Origin: JOPF136 sp035541255
Lineage (GTDB): Bacteria; Acidobacteriota; Terriglobia; Acidiferrales; UBA7541
Reading direction: 5' to 3'
Assembly (NCBI GenBank): GCA_035541255.1
Contig: DATKNR010000075.1
Location: forward strand, 25,536-89,535
DNA length: 64,000 nt
A model generated the notes under the pieces. It searched no databases. It was not told where the DNA came from and saw only the letters and a list, made by a program, of their open reading frames with translations. Shown piece by piece: positions 50,104-58,911 of this stretch (its first letter is position 1; each line of letters opens with the position of its first letter). The translations under genes were made by a program, and so were the position numbers.

Positions 50104-52124
50104 GCCGCGTCCAATTGAAGGAGAGCAGCAGGGAAGTGAGCCTTCCGGAACAGCGTCGATTCTCCCGTCTGCCGGAGCGCACAACGCGCCGCGGTTGCCG
50201 CCCCGCATTGCTGGCGGCCGCCGCGCTTGCGTTCGCAGCGCTCGCCGGGCCTCTTACCCGTGCCTCAACCTGGCCAGCTCGGGACGGTTCTGCCCGCAGG
50301 ATCGTCAGCCAGCAGAACGGCACGCTTACGGTTCACGAGGGAGACCGCGTTCGGGTGAGCATGGAGCTGGGCGACGTTCGCGTCCGTACTCAGTCCAGCG
50401 GCTCGGTGGGCTACCGCCTGGTGATTGAAGCGCCTGCTGGCTCCAACTGGGGCGCCTCTCAGGCTCCCAGATTCCAGCTTTCCGCACGGTCGGGCTCCGA
50501 TGGAGCCGTAATCGTGGGCCGCGCCGTGAGCGAGCGCTCCTCGGAGCGTTATTGGGTCACACTGGAACTCGACGTTCCCCGCGCTACCCCACTCGAAATC
50601 TCCACCCAGGGCGGCGCCATTGATGTGGACGATATTGATGGCCGGCTGGTCTGCGATACCGCGGGCGGAAAGATCCGCACTGGCCGGGTGGGCTCCTCCG
50701 CCCGTCTGCACACCGCCGGCGGCGATGTGTTTGTGCAGGAGGTGTCGGGAGATCTGATGGCTTCCACGGGCGGCGGCAACATCGTCGCTGGCCCTGTCCA
50801 CGGTTCTGCATCGCTCCGCACGGGCGGCGGACACATCCGCGCGGTCCGCGTGGACGGCGAAGCGCACATGGAAACGGGCGGCGGCAATATTTTCCTGGAT
50901 CGCGCCGGGGCCAACCTGGTGGCTACGACGGGCGGTGGACGAATCATGGTGGGTGAAGCCTCCGGCGAACTTCAGGCGCGCACCGGAGGAGGCGGCATCC
51001 GCGTGTGGCGCCTTGCCGGCCCCGCCCGGATCGAGACCGGCGCCGGATCCATTTTTCTCGCCGGGGTCACCAGCCCCGTCCGCGCTACAACGGGTTCCGG
51101 CGGCATCACTGCTCTCTTTTCTCCAGTCGTCGCGGTCGCCCCCGTCCCGCCCACTCCTAAGGCGCCCGGTGCGCCCCGCGGGCCGGAAGTTCCACGCGCG
51201 CAGCCAAGCGGAACGCTTGCCGAGCTGCAATGCACGGGGGGAGACCTGGTGGTTTTCCTTCCGAGAAACGCCAGCCTCAATCTCGACGCGGCCATCGAGG
51301 GTGGCGACAACTACCGGATGATGATTGACCCTGCCTTTCCCGTTTCGCTCAAATCCGACGAGCTTTCCCACGGCGGCTCGCTTCGGGCCGAAGGAGTGAT
51401 GGGTTCGGGCGGCCCGCTCCTGCGTCTTCGCGCGGTTTCCGGAAATATCCTGCTTCGTCCCGCGGAGGGCCCGGAGGTGCTGTCGGTTCCGATCCTGCCA
51501 GCAATGCCCGCCGCGGCCATACCTCCCGTTCCGCCCATTCCTCCGCGCCCGGGAGAAGATATCGACGCGGCGATCGCTCACCTCGAGATTTCCATCACGC
51601 AGATGCAGAGCCAGCTGGAGAGCCGCCAGGAGGCTCTCGAGTCGTACGCCTCCGCCCAGGAAGTGCAGGCCATGCGGATGGCTCGCCGCTCCATGCAGCA
51701 GGAGCGCAGGCTCGAATCGCGTGCCAACCGCTCCACCGGCGGGGATAGCGACTCCGGAGAAGTGGAATACGACTGGAGTCCGGATCAGCTCTCTCAAATG
51801 GAAGGCCTCCGGGAGCAGTTCACCGCCTGGCTCACGGACCGCGTGATTATTCCCGCGGACCAGATGCGTCCGCGGCTGGTCCGCCGCGTCGATCCCGCGT
51901 ATCCGGAGCAAGCCCGCAAGCTTGGCCTGGAGGGCCCTGTGCGGCTTCGCGTGGCCATTGCCCGGGATGGCTCCATTGAGGATGTGAAGGCTTTGTCCGG
52001 CCATCCTCTTCTTGCGGAAGCGGCGGCCGACGCCGTCAGGCAGTGGCGCTACCGGCCCACGGTGCTGAACGGCAAGCAGGTTCCGGTGCTGACGGTCATT
52101 ACCGTCACGTTCCATCACCAGTAG
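50100..52124 (+). CDS. DUF4097-type beta-helix protein fused to a TonB C-terminal domain
   Basis: The 674-residue protein starts with an anchor or signal (about 33-52, RPALLAAAALAFAALAGPLT). A long repetitive beta-solenoid of the DUF4097 type follows (about 80-450), with repeats such as LHTAGGDVFVQEVSGDL, ASTGGGNIVAGPVHGS and METGGGNIFLDRAGANL. Then come a Pro-rich link, a coiled-coil (SITQMQSQLESRQEALESYA) and a TonB-type C-terminal domain with VDPAYPEQARKLGLEGPVRL and VRQWRYRPTVLNG. It starts at GTG 50100 with 4-base overlap to the anti-sigma gene. Fusion of DUF4097 to TonB-C is unusual. Confidence 0.85.
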   Translation: MSRVQLKESSREVSLPEQRRFSRLPERTTRRGCRPALLAAAALAFAALAGPLTRASTWPARDGSARRIVSQQNGTLTVHEGDRVRVSMELGDVRVRTQSSGSVGYRLVIEAPAGSNWGASQAPRFQLSARSGSDGAVIVGRAVSERSSERYWVTLELDVPRATPLEISTQGGAIDVDDIDGRLVCDTAGGKIRTGRVGSSARLHTAGGDVFVQEVSGDLMASTGGGNIVAGPVHGSASLRTGGGHIRAVRVDGEAHMETGGGNIFLDRAGANLVATTGGGRIMVGEASGELQARTGGGGIRVWRLAGPARIETGAGSIFLAGVTSPVRATTGSGGITALFSPVVAVAPVPPTPKAPGAPRGPEVPRAQPSGTLAELQCTGGDLVVFLPRNASLNLDAAIEGGDNYRMMIDPAFPVSLKSDELSHGGSLRAEGVMGSGGPLLRLRAVSGNILLRPAEGPEVLSVPILPAMPAAAIPPVPPIPPRPGEDIDAAIAHLEISITQMQSQLESRQEALESYASAQEVQAMRMARRSMQQERRLESRANRSTGGDSDSGEVEYDWSPDQLSQMEGLREQFTAWLTDRVIIPADQMRPRLVRRVDPAYPEQARKLGLEGPVRLRVAIARDGSIEDVKALSGHPLLAEAAADAVRQWRYRPTVLNGKQVPVLTVITVTFHHQ

Positions 52125-52187
52125 GCCACAGCCGCATGTGGCGGCGCGTATCCGGCAAGGGACGTGTCCGGGTCGAAGGGGGAATTT

Positions 52188-53027
52188 ATGAAGGCTCCTC
52201 GGTGCTTGCCCGTTCGCATCGTCTACTCGCTGTTGCCCGTGGCGCTCATTTTTCTCGCCGGCGCTCCCTCTGCGTCCGCGCAGCGCGTGGCCGTCGACAC
52301 GTATGAGCGCACTGTGCCGCTTCCGCCCGGCGGTTCGTTTTCCATTTCCAATGTGAACGGCTCGATCGATATCGAGGGCTGGAATCGCAACGAGGTGCAG
52401 GTCTTGGCGCGCAAGTTCACTACCGGTCCGGCGGAGAGCCTGCGTCAGGTCGCCGTGTCGCTCGATGCCACGCCGGACAGCGTTTCCATTTCCACGCATT
52501 ATTCGGAAGGCAGCGGCGTCGAGGTCAATGTGGAATTCCGGGTTCGGGTCCCGGCGCGTGTCCGCCTGGTTTCCGTCGGCACCATCAACGGCGCCGTGAC
52601 GGTTCACGACGTTTCGGGAGAAGGCCTGCTGGCTACCGTCAACGGAGATGTCGTGCTGTCCCGCGCGTCCGGACGGTTTTCCGCGCGTTCCACGAACGGA
52701 AACGTCTCGCTCGAACTGCTGAGTCTTGAGAGCGGCCTCGAACCGATGGAAGCTGCTTTGCCTGATCCGGCCCGCGATTCCGGCCGCGCGGCCGTCTCCG
52801 TGCAAACCGTCAACGGTTCCATCATTGTCGCGATTCCTTCCCAGGCGGACGCGGATCTCGACGCCAGCACCCGGAACGGCGATTTCTCCAGCGACCAGCC
52901 ACTGCTCGCGCACACCTCCTCCGCGGGAAGGACCATCCGCGGTCGGGTGGGTTCCGGCGGGCCGCTGCTCCTGCTGCGCACGGTCAACGGTTCCATCCGC
53001 TTACGCATTTCGCGGCCTCTCGTCTAA
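52188..53027 (+). CDS. DUF4097-domain secreted protein
   Basis: The 279-residue protein has a signal peptide (RIVYSLLPVALIFLAGAPSA, cleavage after SASA) and a DUF4097 beta-solenoid. It repeats the pattern NGSIDIEGWNRNEVQV, VGTINGAVTVHDVSGEGLLA, TVNGDVVLSRASGRFSARST and TVNGSIIVAIPSQADADL. DUF4097 is a putative adhesin-type domain found near ECF sigma or LiaFSR-like stress systems. ATG 52188 follows GGGGGAA. It lies 63 bp after the preceding fusion gene in the same operon and probably shares its regulation. Confidence 0.88.
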   Translation: MKAPRCLPVRIVYSLLPVALIFLAGAPSASAQRVAVDTYERTVPLPPGGSFSISNVNGSIDIEGWNRNEVQVLARKFTTGPAESLRQVAVSLDATPDSVSISTHYSEGSGVEVNVEFRVRVPARVRLVSVGTINGAVTVHDVSGEGLLATVNGDVVLSRASGRFSARSTNGNVSLELLSLESGLEPMEAALPDPARDSGRAAVSVQTVNGSIIVAIPSQADADLDASTRNGDFSSDQPLLAHTSSAGRTIRGRVGSGGPLLLLRTVNGSIRLRISRPLV

Positions 53028-53063
53028 GTTCTCAGGCGGCCATTGAGCCCGAGGGAGGATTTT

Positions 53064-54212
53064 ATGTTCGGCAGAGTAATGGGATGGATTGGCGGAGGAT
53101 TGCTTACCGGCGCGCTCGCGCTCACGTCGACCGGCGCCGCTGCCCCGCAGGCGAAGACCCCGAAAGCGTCCTCCACGCAGCGGGCGTGCAGCAGCAGTCC
53201 GCAGAGTGCTCGCTGCGAGTGCGTGGACATAGACGATCTGCCCGACGCTCTTGCGATGGTTGACGAAGTTGCCCCGCGCCTCGCCGGAGAAAAACTCGCT
53301 CTTGCCGCACAAGCCATGTCCCGCGCACAGCAGGAGATTCAGGACGCCTGGCCCGTGGTGCAGGATGCACCCGGCGGAAACTCCATTGAATTTTACAGCT
53401 CAGACTCCGGCCGTGGATGGCTCGGCATCCGCATGGAAGAAATCAGCGAGCAGAAAGCGAAAGACATGAAGCTGCCGGCGGCGCGGGGCGTCCTCGTCGA
53501 CTCCGTCACGGAAGAGTCCCCCGCGGCGAAAGCCGGCCTCAAGGCCGGCGACGTGATTACCGAATTCGACGGCCAGCGCGTGGAAGGCACTCTCGCACTG
53601 GCGCGAATGGTTCGCGAAGTTCCCGCGGGCCGCACCGTTTCGCTGACCGTGTGGCGCGACGGCCGCGCGCAGTCACTGAGCGTGGTAATCAGTTCCCGGG
53701 CAGCTCGCCGTTCCGGCGATGGCGACTACTTCTACTATGCAGCTCCTGAACCTCCCGATGCGCCTGAGGCCCCGATGCCTCCCATTCCTCCCATTCCCGC
53801 CATTCCGTCCATCCAGATCGGCCCGCTTGCCGGCTTCCGTATGTTCGGCTCTCCGCTTCTCGGCATTGATGCAGAGGATCTTTCAGGCCAGCTCGGCAAC
53901 TATTTTGGAGCGCCGGACGGACAGGGCATTCTTGTCCGTGAAGTGATGCCCGGAACTCCTGCGGAAAAGGCGGGCCTCAAGGCCGGCGACGTGATTCTGC
54001 GCGTGGATGGAAATCGCGTGAAGGATACGGGCGACCTGCGCTCCGCACTGCGCGATCGGGTCTCCAAGTCAGAGGAAGGTTCGGACTCCGGCAAGGCCGC
54101 GCCGGTCACGACGGACCTTACTGTGCTCCGCGGCGGCAAGGAACTCACCGTCCGCGTGGAACTGCAGCTTCCCACCAGGCGGATCCGTCCCGCTCATCGC
54201 GTCGCGGTCTGA
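53064..54212 (+). CDS. Double-PDZ periplasmic protein
   Basis: The 382-residue protein has a signal peptide (residues 1-27) and two PDZ domains. PDZ1 reads GWLGIRMEEISEQKAKDMKL then SPAAKAGLKAGDVITEFDGQ. PDZ2 reads LVREVMPGTPAEKAGLKAGD then VILRVDGNRVKDTGDL. A Pro-rich link (about 230-255) separates them. No protease triad is present, so it is not a full DegP-type protease. PDZ pairs bind C-termini of misfolded proteins in the envelope. The ATG at 53064 follows GGGAGGA. It ends the first sigma module. Confidence 0.9.
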   Translation: MFGRVMGWIGGGLLTGALALTSTGAAAPQAKTPKASSTQRACSSSPQSARCECVDIDDLPDALAMVDEVAPRLAGEKLALAAQAMSRAQQEIQDAWPVVQDAPGGNSIEFYSSDSGRGWLGIRMEEISEQKAKDMKLPAARGVLVDSVTEESPAAKAGLKAGDVITEFDGQRVEGTLALARMVREVPAGRTVSLTVWRDGRAQSLSVVISSRAARRSGDGDYFYYAAPEPPDAPEAPMPPIPPIPAIPSIQIGPLAGFRMFGSPLLGIDAEDLSGQLGNYFGAPDGQGILVREVMPGTPAEKAGLKAGDVILRVDGNRVKDTGDLRSALRDRVSKSEEGSDSGKAAPVTTDLTVLRGGKELTVRVELQLPTRRIRPAHRVAV

Positions 54213-54261
54213 ATCACATCAGGCGGGCGCGCTGCTGGTGTGTGCGGCCCGTCCGGTGTGC

Positions 54262-55029
54262 TCACTTCTTACCGGTCTGCCGGGTGATCACGGCTTTCGA
54301 AGCGGGGACTTCTATGCGCATCACGCGTTCCTGTTGCGCGGGGTCGCAATACAAATCAATCTCCAGGTCCGAGCTCCGTACGCGCAGCACATCCATCTTC
54401 CGTCCATCCATCACCTGGCCGCCGCCGTATTCCGCCGTCACCGATCCGGGCGTCAGTTCCTGAGGCACAAGCACCGAGAACGTTTTTGGGTCCTTGTGCT
54501 CCCAGTCGTACAGCCGGGCCAGGATCTCGTACTGGTGGTACATATTGTTGTCCAGGATCACCACCGGAGGCGCCTGGAAGTGAAACTCCTGCGCGTACGG
54601 AGTAGAGGCGCCTTCCACTTTCAGTTCCATTTTCGCTTCCGTGCCGTTGAACTCGACGGCCGCGGCAGCCTTCCGCGGGCTTGTCGCTGACCATTCGTAG
54701 CGCACGGGCGAACCGTCCTGGGCCAGCGTGAGTTTTCCGGTCACTTTGGCCTTCGTTCCGTTATCGCCCGTCACTTCGGTTGAGCCTCGTGCCGTCCATG
54801 CCCCCCCGCCGCTGTCCCGGATTTCAAACTCTTCACTGCCGGCCGGTTGGCCATCCACCTGGATTTGCAGCGTGCCCTGGTCTTCCACGAGCACGCCCGC
54901 TTCTCCGGCTTTCTTGTCTTTTCCCTTTTGCTTTCCGCGGTGAGCCGCGCGCGCCCCCGTCGCGCCCGCCGCCAGACTCAGCGCCACGAGGATCGCTGCC
55001 ACCCATGCCGCTTTCTTCCAAGGTTTCAT
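54262..55029 (-). CDS. Secreted protein of unknown function
   Basis: The 255-residue protein has a signal peptide (WVAAILVALSLAAGATGARA). After a Lys-rich linker (about 30-42), the mature part is beta-rich with GTLQIQVDGQPAGSEEFEIR, VVILDNNMYHQYEILARLYD and a C-terminal PASKAVITRQTGKK. Strands alternate polar and hydrophobic residues. It starts by an ATGA overlap with shikimate kinase, which precedes it on the minus strand. No family recognised. It converges with the double-PDZ gene, 49 bp away. Confidence 0.8.
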   Translation of the reverse strand: MKPWKKAAWVAAILVALSLAAGATGARAAHRGKQKGKDKKAGEAGVLVEDQGTLQIQVDGQPAGSEEFEIRDSGGGAWTARGSTEVTGDNGTKAKVTGKLTLAQDGSPVRYEWSATSPRKAAAAVEFNGTEAKMELKVEGASTPYAQEFHFQAPPVVILDNNMYHQYEILARLYDWEHKDPKTFSVLVPQELTPGSVTAEYGGGQVMDGRKMDVLRVRSSDLEIDLYCDPAQQERVMRIEVPASKAVITRQTGKK

Positions 55030-55589
55030 CGTCCCACCCGTTCGAACCATTCCAGCTCCAGGATGCGCGCGATCACTTCCCGCGGTTCTCCGCTGCTCTC
55101 CACGCGCGCGTCCGCAATCTGATAGCTCGGCAAACGCTGCTCGTAGAGTTGTCTCAAGCTCAACTCGTCGCGAAACAGCGGCCGGTTCGTCATCGTGGCG
55201 CATCGCCGGATCAATTCCTCGATCGGGCAATCGAGCCATACGACGGCAGCTCCCGCCTTTCTGAGCAGCTCGCGGTTCTGCGCCTGCGCGAAGGTTCCTC
55301 CGCCCAGAGCGACGATGGCCGCCTCCCCCGACTCTGCGCTTTCTCCCAGTACCTTCGCAAGTGTCTCGTGTTCCAGTTCGCGGAACGGCGGTTCTCCGTG
55401 CCGTTCGAAGAATTCGCGAATGGACATGCCTGCCGCCGCTTCGATCCGTTCATCCAGATCCACGAACCGGCTGCCGGTCTGCGAGGCCAGCAGGCGTCCC
55501 ACGGTGGTCTTCCCGCTGCCCATGAAGCCGGCCAGGCACACCAGCCCTATCCGCCGCCCGCGCGCCTGGCTCTGCTCTCCGAATGTCAC
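55026..55589 (-). CDS. aroK: Shikimate kinase
   Basis: The 187-residue enzyme phosphorylates shikimate with ATP in aromatic amino acid synthesis. It has Walker A GFMGSGKTTVGRLL, the shikimate-binding DLDERIE, the EFFERHGEPPFRELE segment, and the ALGGGTFAQ loop. The lid Arg is in TNRPLF. Start ATG 55589 fits. It lies between a DUF4097 gene and a secreted-protein gene on the minus strand, in the tail of the second sigma module, an odd location for a pathway enzyme. Confidence 0.95.
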   Translation of the reverse strand: MTFGEQSQARGRRIGLVCLAGFMGSGKTTVGRLLASQTGSRFVDLDERIEAAAGMSIREFFERHGEPPFRELEHETLAKVLGESAESGEAAIVALGGGTFAQAQNRELLRKAGAAVVWLDCPIEELIRRCATMTNRPLFRDELSLRQLYEQRLPSYQIADARVESSGEPREVIARILELEWFERVGR

Positions 55590-55640
55590 GTTTGAATTTC
55601 GCGGGGACCGTTGCCGGCCCGGAATCTCCGGATTCCAGGC

Positions 55641-56558
55641 TTACTCCCGCTTGCGGATCACAATGTTACCACTGAACGAGGTGAGTTCCACGCGAGCCAA
55701 ACCTGTCCCTGTCGTCCCCACCAGGCTGCTGCTACCTTTTCCTCCGCCCAGCAGGCGGAACGGATGGCTGTCCGGCTTCAGATTTGCCTGGTTCTCCACG
55801 CTGCCCTGCCTCGAGTGCGCGCTCAGCTTCACCGAGTCCTTGTCCGAAAGCGACACCTCAATCGGACCCGACGTCGTAGTCAACTTATAGTATCCGTTCG
55901 GTGCGAACTGTCCGTCGTAGAACAGCGAACCCGAAAACGTCTGCGCGTGCAGCGAGCGGCTGGTGGGTTGCAGGAACCGCGCGCCTCCCGAAGTGGAAAT
56001 GAATTCGATTCGCCCCACGCACCGCGTGCAGGTAAACGACCCGTCCACCGTATGCACCGTCAAATCGCCCGACACGTCCGTCAGGTCCACTTTCGCCAGC
56101 ACGGTATCCACGCTCACGTCCGCGTACACCTGAGCCACGCTTACGGAGCCGCTGTCGTTCTTGATTTCCAGCTCGGTTTCTTCCGGGACGAAGATTTCGT
56201 AATTGGCCTGCAGGTCCTGCGGCGAAACATCGTCGCGAAGCACGTGCGTCACCAGCTCGATCCGGTTCCCCGTCTGGGTCGCGTCCACCGCCACGCCTTC
56301 GCTCGCGTGATTCGCCAGAATTTCCACTTCCATGCGCTGCCACGATTTCACCACGATGGTTCCCAGCGCGTTGCGCAGCGTGACCATGGCCCGGCCGTTC
56401 ACGGCAAACCGCTTGTCCAACCGGTGCGTTCCCGCAGGGTCCGGCGGACGGTCCGAACTTCCACCAGCCGGTGCCGCCGGCGCCGGAGACGCCATCAATG
56501 CAAGTGAACACAAGCCGAGCGTCCACCCGGCCTTTCCAGTTCTCAACGCCGCTTTCAT
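55641..56558 (-). CDS. DUF4097-domain secreted protein
   Basis: The 305-residue protein has a signal peptide (GWTLGLCSLALMASPAPAAP) and a DUF4097 solenoid: ITLRNALG-type MVTLRNALGTIVVKSWQR, NDSGSVSVAQVYADVSVDTV, VSGDLTVHTVDGSFTCTRCV and TFSGSLFYDGQF. A CTRC pair is unusual. It begins 1 bp after the stop of the zinc anti-sigma gene and so belongs to the second sigma module. Its partner is on the mirror-image module. Confidence 0.88.
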   Translation of the reverse strand: MKAALRTGKAGWTLGLCSLALMASPAPAAPAGGSSDRPPDPAGTHRLDKRFAVNGRAMVTLRNALGTIVVKSWQRMEVEILANHASEGVAVDATQTGNRIELVTHVLRDDVSPQDLQANYEIFVPEETELEIKNDSGSVSVAQVYADVSVDTVLAKVDLTDVSGDLTVHTVDGSFTCTRCVGRIEFISTSGGARFLQPTSRSLHAQTFSGSLFYDGQFAPNGYYKLTTTSGPIEVSLSDKDSVKLSAHSRQGSVENQANLKPDSHPFRLLGGGKGSSSLVGTTGTGLARVELTSFSGNIVIRKRE

Positions 56559-56559
56559 T

Positions 56560-57198
56560 TCAGTCCCCCAGGGCTTCCCGTTCCGAGAGCGCGTTCAGCA
56601 GCTCCGCCTTTTGCTGGTAGGCGGTCGCCAGGTATTGCCGTGCCAATTCGTCGTTGGGGTCCTCGCTCATCTTTTGCTGGCATTCGCCGATCACATTGTC
56701 CACCAGCGCGAGGCTGTGATGATAGGACTCCACCACTTGCGGGTCCCTAAGGTGCACGTCATGGTCCGCCAGCGCCTCGCCGCTCGCCAATTGCGCGTTC
56801 ACGCGCGTCAGGTTCCAGCGCGCGCCCCAGTCCGCCGCCTGCTGGATCGGCTGTAGCTCACTCGACCGCGGCGTCACCAGCAACAGCAGCGCGAGCACCG
56901 AAATCGCGGCTGTGGCCAGCGCGGTGCGCGGCGCGGCGGGCAGCCATTCGCGGATGCGTTCCGCAAAGGTTTTCCGTTCCCGGAACACACCTTCCCGCTC
57001 CAGTTCGTTTCGGAGGGAAGTCCAGATTCGTTCGGGGGGATCCAACTCGGGCAGGGTGGCCGCTGCGGATACGATCAGTTCCAGGTCCGCCATCCGCGTG
57101 CTGCATCGCGTGCAACTCTGCAGATGGCCTGCGGCTTCCGGAGTTCGTTCTCCTTCCAGCCACTGTGCCGCGTGTAGGTCAAACTCTTCACACCGCAT
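56560..57198 (-). CDS. Zinc-type anti-sigma factor
   Basis: The 212-residue protein has a zinc anti-sigma domain with HLQSCTRC (H-x3-C-x2-C, about 25-32), a membrane helix near 92-110 (ALATAAISVLALLLLVT) and a periplasmic helical part (YHHSLALVDNVIGECQQKMS). It would sequester the ECF sigma encoded upstream. The gene starts 6 bp after the sigma stop. It is smaller than the other anti-sigma factor in this window and lacks HEAT-like repeats. Confidence 0.9.
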   Translation of the reverse strand: MRCEEFDLHAAQWLEGERTPEAAGHLQSCTRCSTRMADLELIVSAAATLPELDPPERIWTSLRNELEREGVFRERKTFAERIREWLPAAPRTALATAAISVLALLLLVTPRSSELQPIQQAADWGARWNLTRVNAQLASGEALADHDVHLRDPQVVESYHHSLALVDNVIGECQQKMSEDPNDELARQYLATAYQQKAELLNALSEREALGD

Positions 57199-57204
57199 GA
57201 CGTG

Positions 57205-57849
57205 CTACTCCCTCGATCCGGTCTTCTCGCTCGCCTCCAGCCGCTGCTGCCGCGCCTGGCTCCGGGCCGAATCCTGAAGAATTTCCCGCAGCCGTGTCCG
57301 TGCCTTGTGCAGTTGCGACTTGGAGTTTCCTATCGAGCATTCCATGATCCGCGCGATTTCGTTGTGCTCGTATCCTTGCACGTCGTGGAGCAGAAACACC
57401 ATCCGGTATCCCGGAGGCAGTTCCGCCACGGCGCGTTCCAGATGCACGCGGTCGACCGATCCCTCGATCAGCGGGTCCTCCGCGCCCACATCGCGCTTCG
57501 GCCCGCTGGTCTCGTCGTCGGCGTCGGCCGGTTCGTCCAGCGAAGTTTGCGGCAATGTCTTCTTCCTCAGCCGCATCAGCACCACATTCACCGATAGCCG
57601 ATGCAGCCAGGTTGAAAACGCCGCGTCACCGCGGAAGGTGTGGATCTTCCGGAACAGTTGCAGGAACGCTTCCTGCGTCAGGTCCTCTGCTTCCGCCGGA
57701 TTTCCGACCATCCGCAAGACCACCGAGTACACCCGCCGGCTATGAAGCCGGTACAGCCGTTCGAATGCGTCCGGATCGCCGTTCTGTGCCCGGCGAATCG
57801 CTTCCGCTTCCGGAATCTCTCCTTCAGCCGCTCGTCTTGGTCGGGCCAC
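57205..57849 (-). CDS. ECF-type RNA polymerase sigma factor
   Basis: The 214-residue sigma factor has region 2 (FERLYRLHSRRVYSVVLRMV then AEDLTQEAFLQLFRKI) and region 4 (LPPGYRMVFLLHDVQGYEHN then EIARIMECSIGNSKSQLHKA). The start is GTG 57849 and a weak ribosome site precedes it. A 9-bp inverted repeat lies just upstream. It opens the second sigma module, with anti-sigma and DUF4097 genes following. Confidence 0.93.
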   Translation of the reverse strand: MARPRRAAEGEIPEAEAIRRAQNGDPDAFERLYRLHSRRVYSVVLRMVGNPAEAEDLTQEAFLQLFRKIHTFRGDAAFSTWLHRLSVNVVLMRLRKKTLPQTSLDEPADADDETSGPKRDVGAEDPLIEGSVDRVHLERAVAELPPGYRMVFLLHDVQGYEHNEIARIMECSIGNSKSQLHKARTRLREILQDSARSQARQQRLEASEKTGSRE

Positions 57850-57861
57850 GAAACCCGTCCA

Positions 57862-57888
57862 GACGCATCCATGACTTTCGGATGCGTC
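57862..57888. promoter_or_regulatory. 9-bp inverted repeat before the second ECF sigma gene
   Basis: GACGCATCC (57862-57870) and GGATGCGTC (57880-57888) are perfect arms with a 9-bp spacer, 13 bp upstream of the sigma start. It could be an operator or a hairpin in the leader that controls translation. No T tract is present, so a terminator for the upstream gene is less likely. Confidence 0.5.
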
Positions 57889-57939
57889 CGCCTCCCGGGG
57901 AGTTGTACTCGCCTGCCGGCGTGGCGGTGCCTGTCGCGC

Positions 57940-58650
57940 TCACCCTTCGCGACGCACGGCTTTCGCCTTTCGCCTCCGCCTCTCCACCCACTCCGAGGGC
58001 TCGTTCTCCGCCCGTTCCCTCTGTTTTTCCAGTTCCCCCCGTAACTCCTCGACTTCCCCCGGTGCCAGCGTTTCCAGCAGGCATTTCAACAAAATTGTCG
58101 TCTCTTGCAGGCACGTATTCCAGTCGTCGTGTGTTTCTTCCAGCCTGGCCCAGTCCTCGCTCGGCGCCAGCGAAATTCCACCCGCCAGTTCCCCCGCCGT
58201 GGAGAGAAACCTTGCTTGCGTATGCCACAGGATTTCTTCCAGCGTGCGCACTTTGTGGAACCACCTTTGTCTCGCGCTGAACAGCACCTGGTGGAGCAGC
58301 GCGTTCCACTTGCTCGCCGCGCGTCCCGCTTCCCCGCGGAATGTTTCCACGTCCAGCGGATCCACCTCCGGAAGCGTGCCGAAGTGGCGGGATCTTTGCT
58401 CCATCGTCGCGAGCGCGCCGCACAGTACCGCACCGTGGCGTTCCGCAAGCGCTCCGCACAGATCCGCCGCTTCTCGCGCTGCCCTCAACTCTCCCGCTTC
58501 GCTCCTCTGCAACCCTTCGTTCAGCGCCAGGCTCAGCAACCCGTATCCGGTCTCCAGTTCCCGCACGGAAGGTTCGTACACCGCCGCCTTCTCGGCCGGG
58601 AGCCTGCCCAGCCAGATGGCGAGAATCGTGCGTTTGCGAGCTTTGCCCAA
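57940..58650 (-). CDS. Helical protein of unknown function
   Basis: The 236-residue protein is charged and helical, with no signal peptide, membrane helix or recognised motif. Landmarks are LPAEKAAVYEPSVRELETGY, WHTQARFLSTAGELAGG and a coiled tail (EELRGELEKQRERAENEPSE) that ends in a basic patch (ERRRRKAKAVRREG). A longer frame to 58768 on this strand is another frame and is not supported. It is upstream of the sigma gene by 90 bp on the same strand, so co-transcription is possible. It may be a structural or regulatory protein. Confidence 0.6.
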   Translation of the reverse strand: MGKARKRTILAIWLGRLPAEKAAVYEPSVRELETGYGLLSLALNEGLQRSEAGELRAAREAADLCGALAERHGAVLCGALATMEQRSRHFGTLPEVDPLDVETFRGEAGRAASKWNALLHQVLFSARQRWFHKVRTLEEILWHTQARFLSTAGELAGGISLAPSEDWARLEETHDDWNTCLQETTILLKCLLETLAPGEVEELRGELEKQRERAENEPSEWVERRRRKAKAVRREG

Positions 58651-58841
58651 GTCCTGCCCCTTGCACGAGAGCCCGGATTATACCAGCACCCCTCATTCCG
58701 TCATCTCGCTTTCCTTTAGACGCTACCTCCCGGCTACTGGCAACATCCACCACATCTCTTCTGCACATCCGTTCGAGCCCGGCGCGGTTTGCGCCAGGTT
58801 TTCTGCGCGCGCGGGGAAGCGTTCCGTTCGGCTTGGCTTCC

Positions 58842-58871
58842 TTGACGCTTCCTCTGCCCGGCCCCTATACT
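58842..58871 (+). promoter_or_regulatory. Housekeeping-type promoter of lysS
   Basis: TTGACG (58842-58847) and TATACT (58866-58871) are 18 bp apart. The transcript would start near 58878 and carry a 34-base leader before the TTG start of lysS. Confidence 0.65.
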
Positions 58872-58911
58872 CGCTTCGATTTGTTCGGCCTTTCGCACAA
58901 GGGGACATGGC

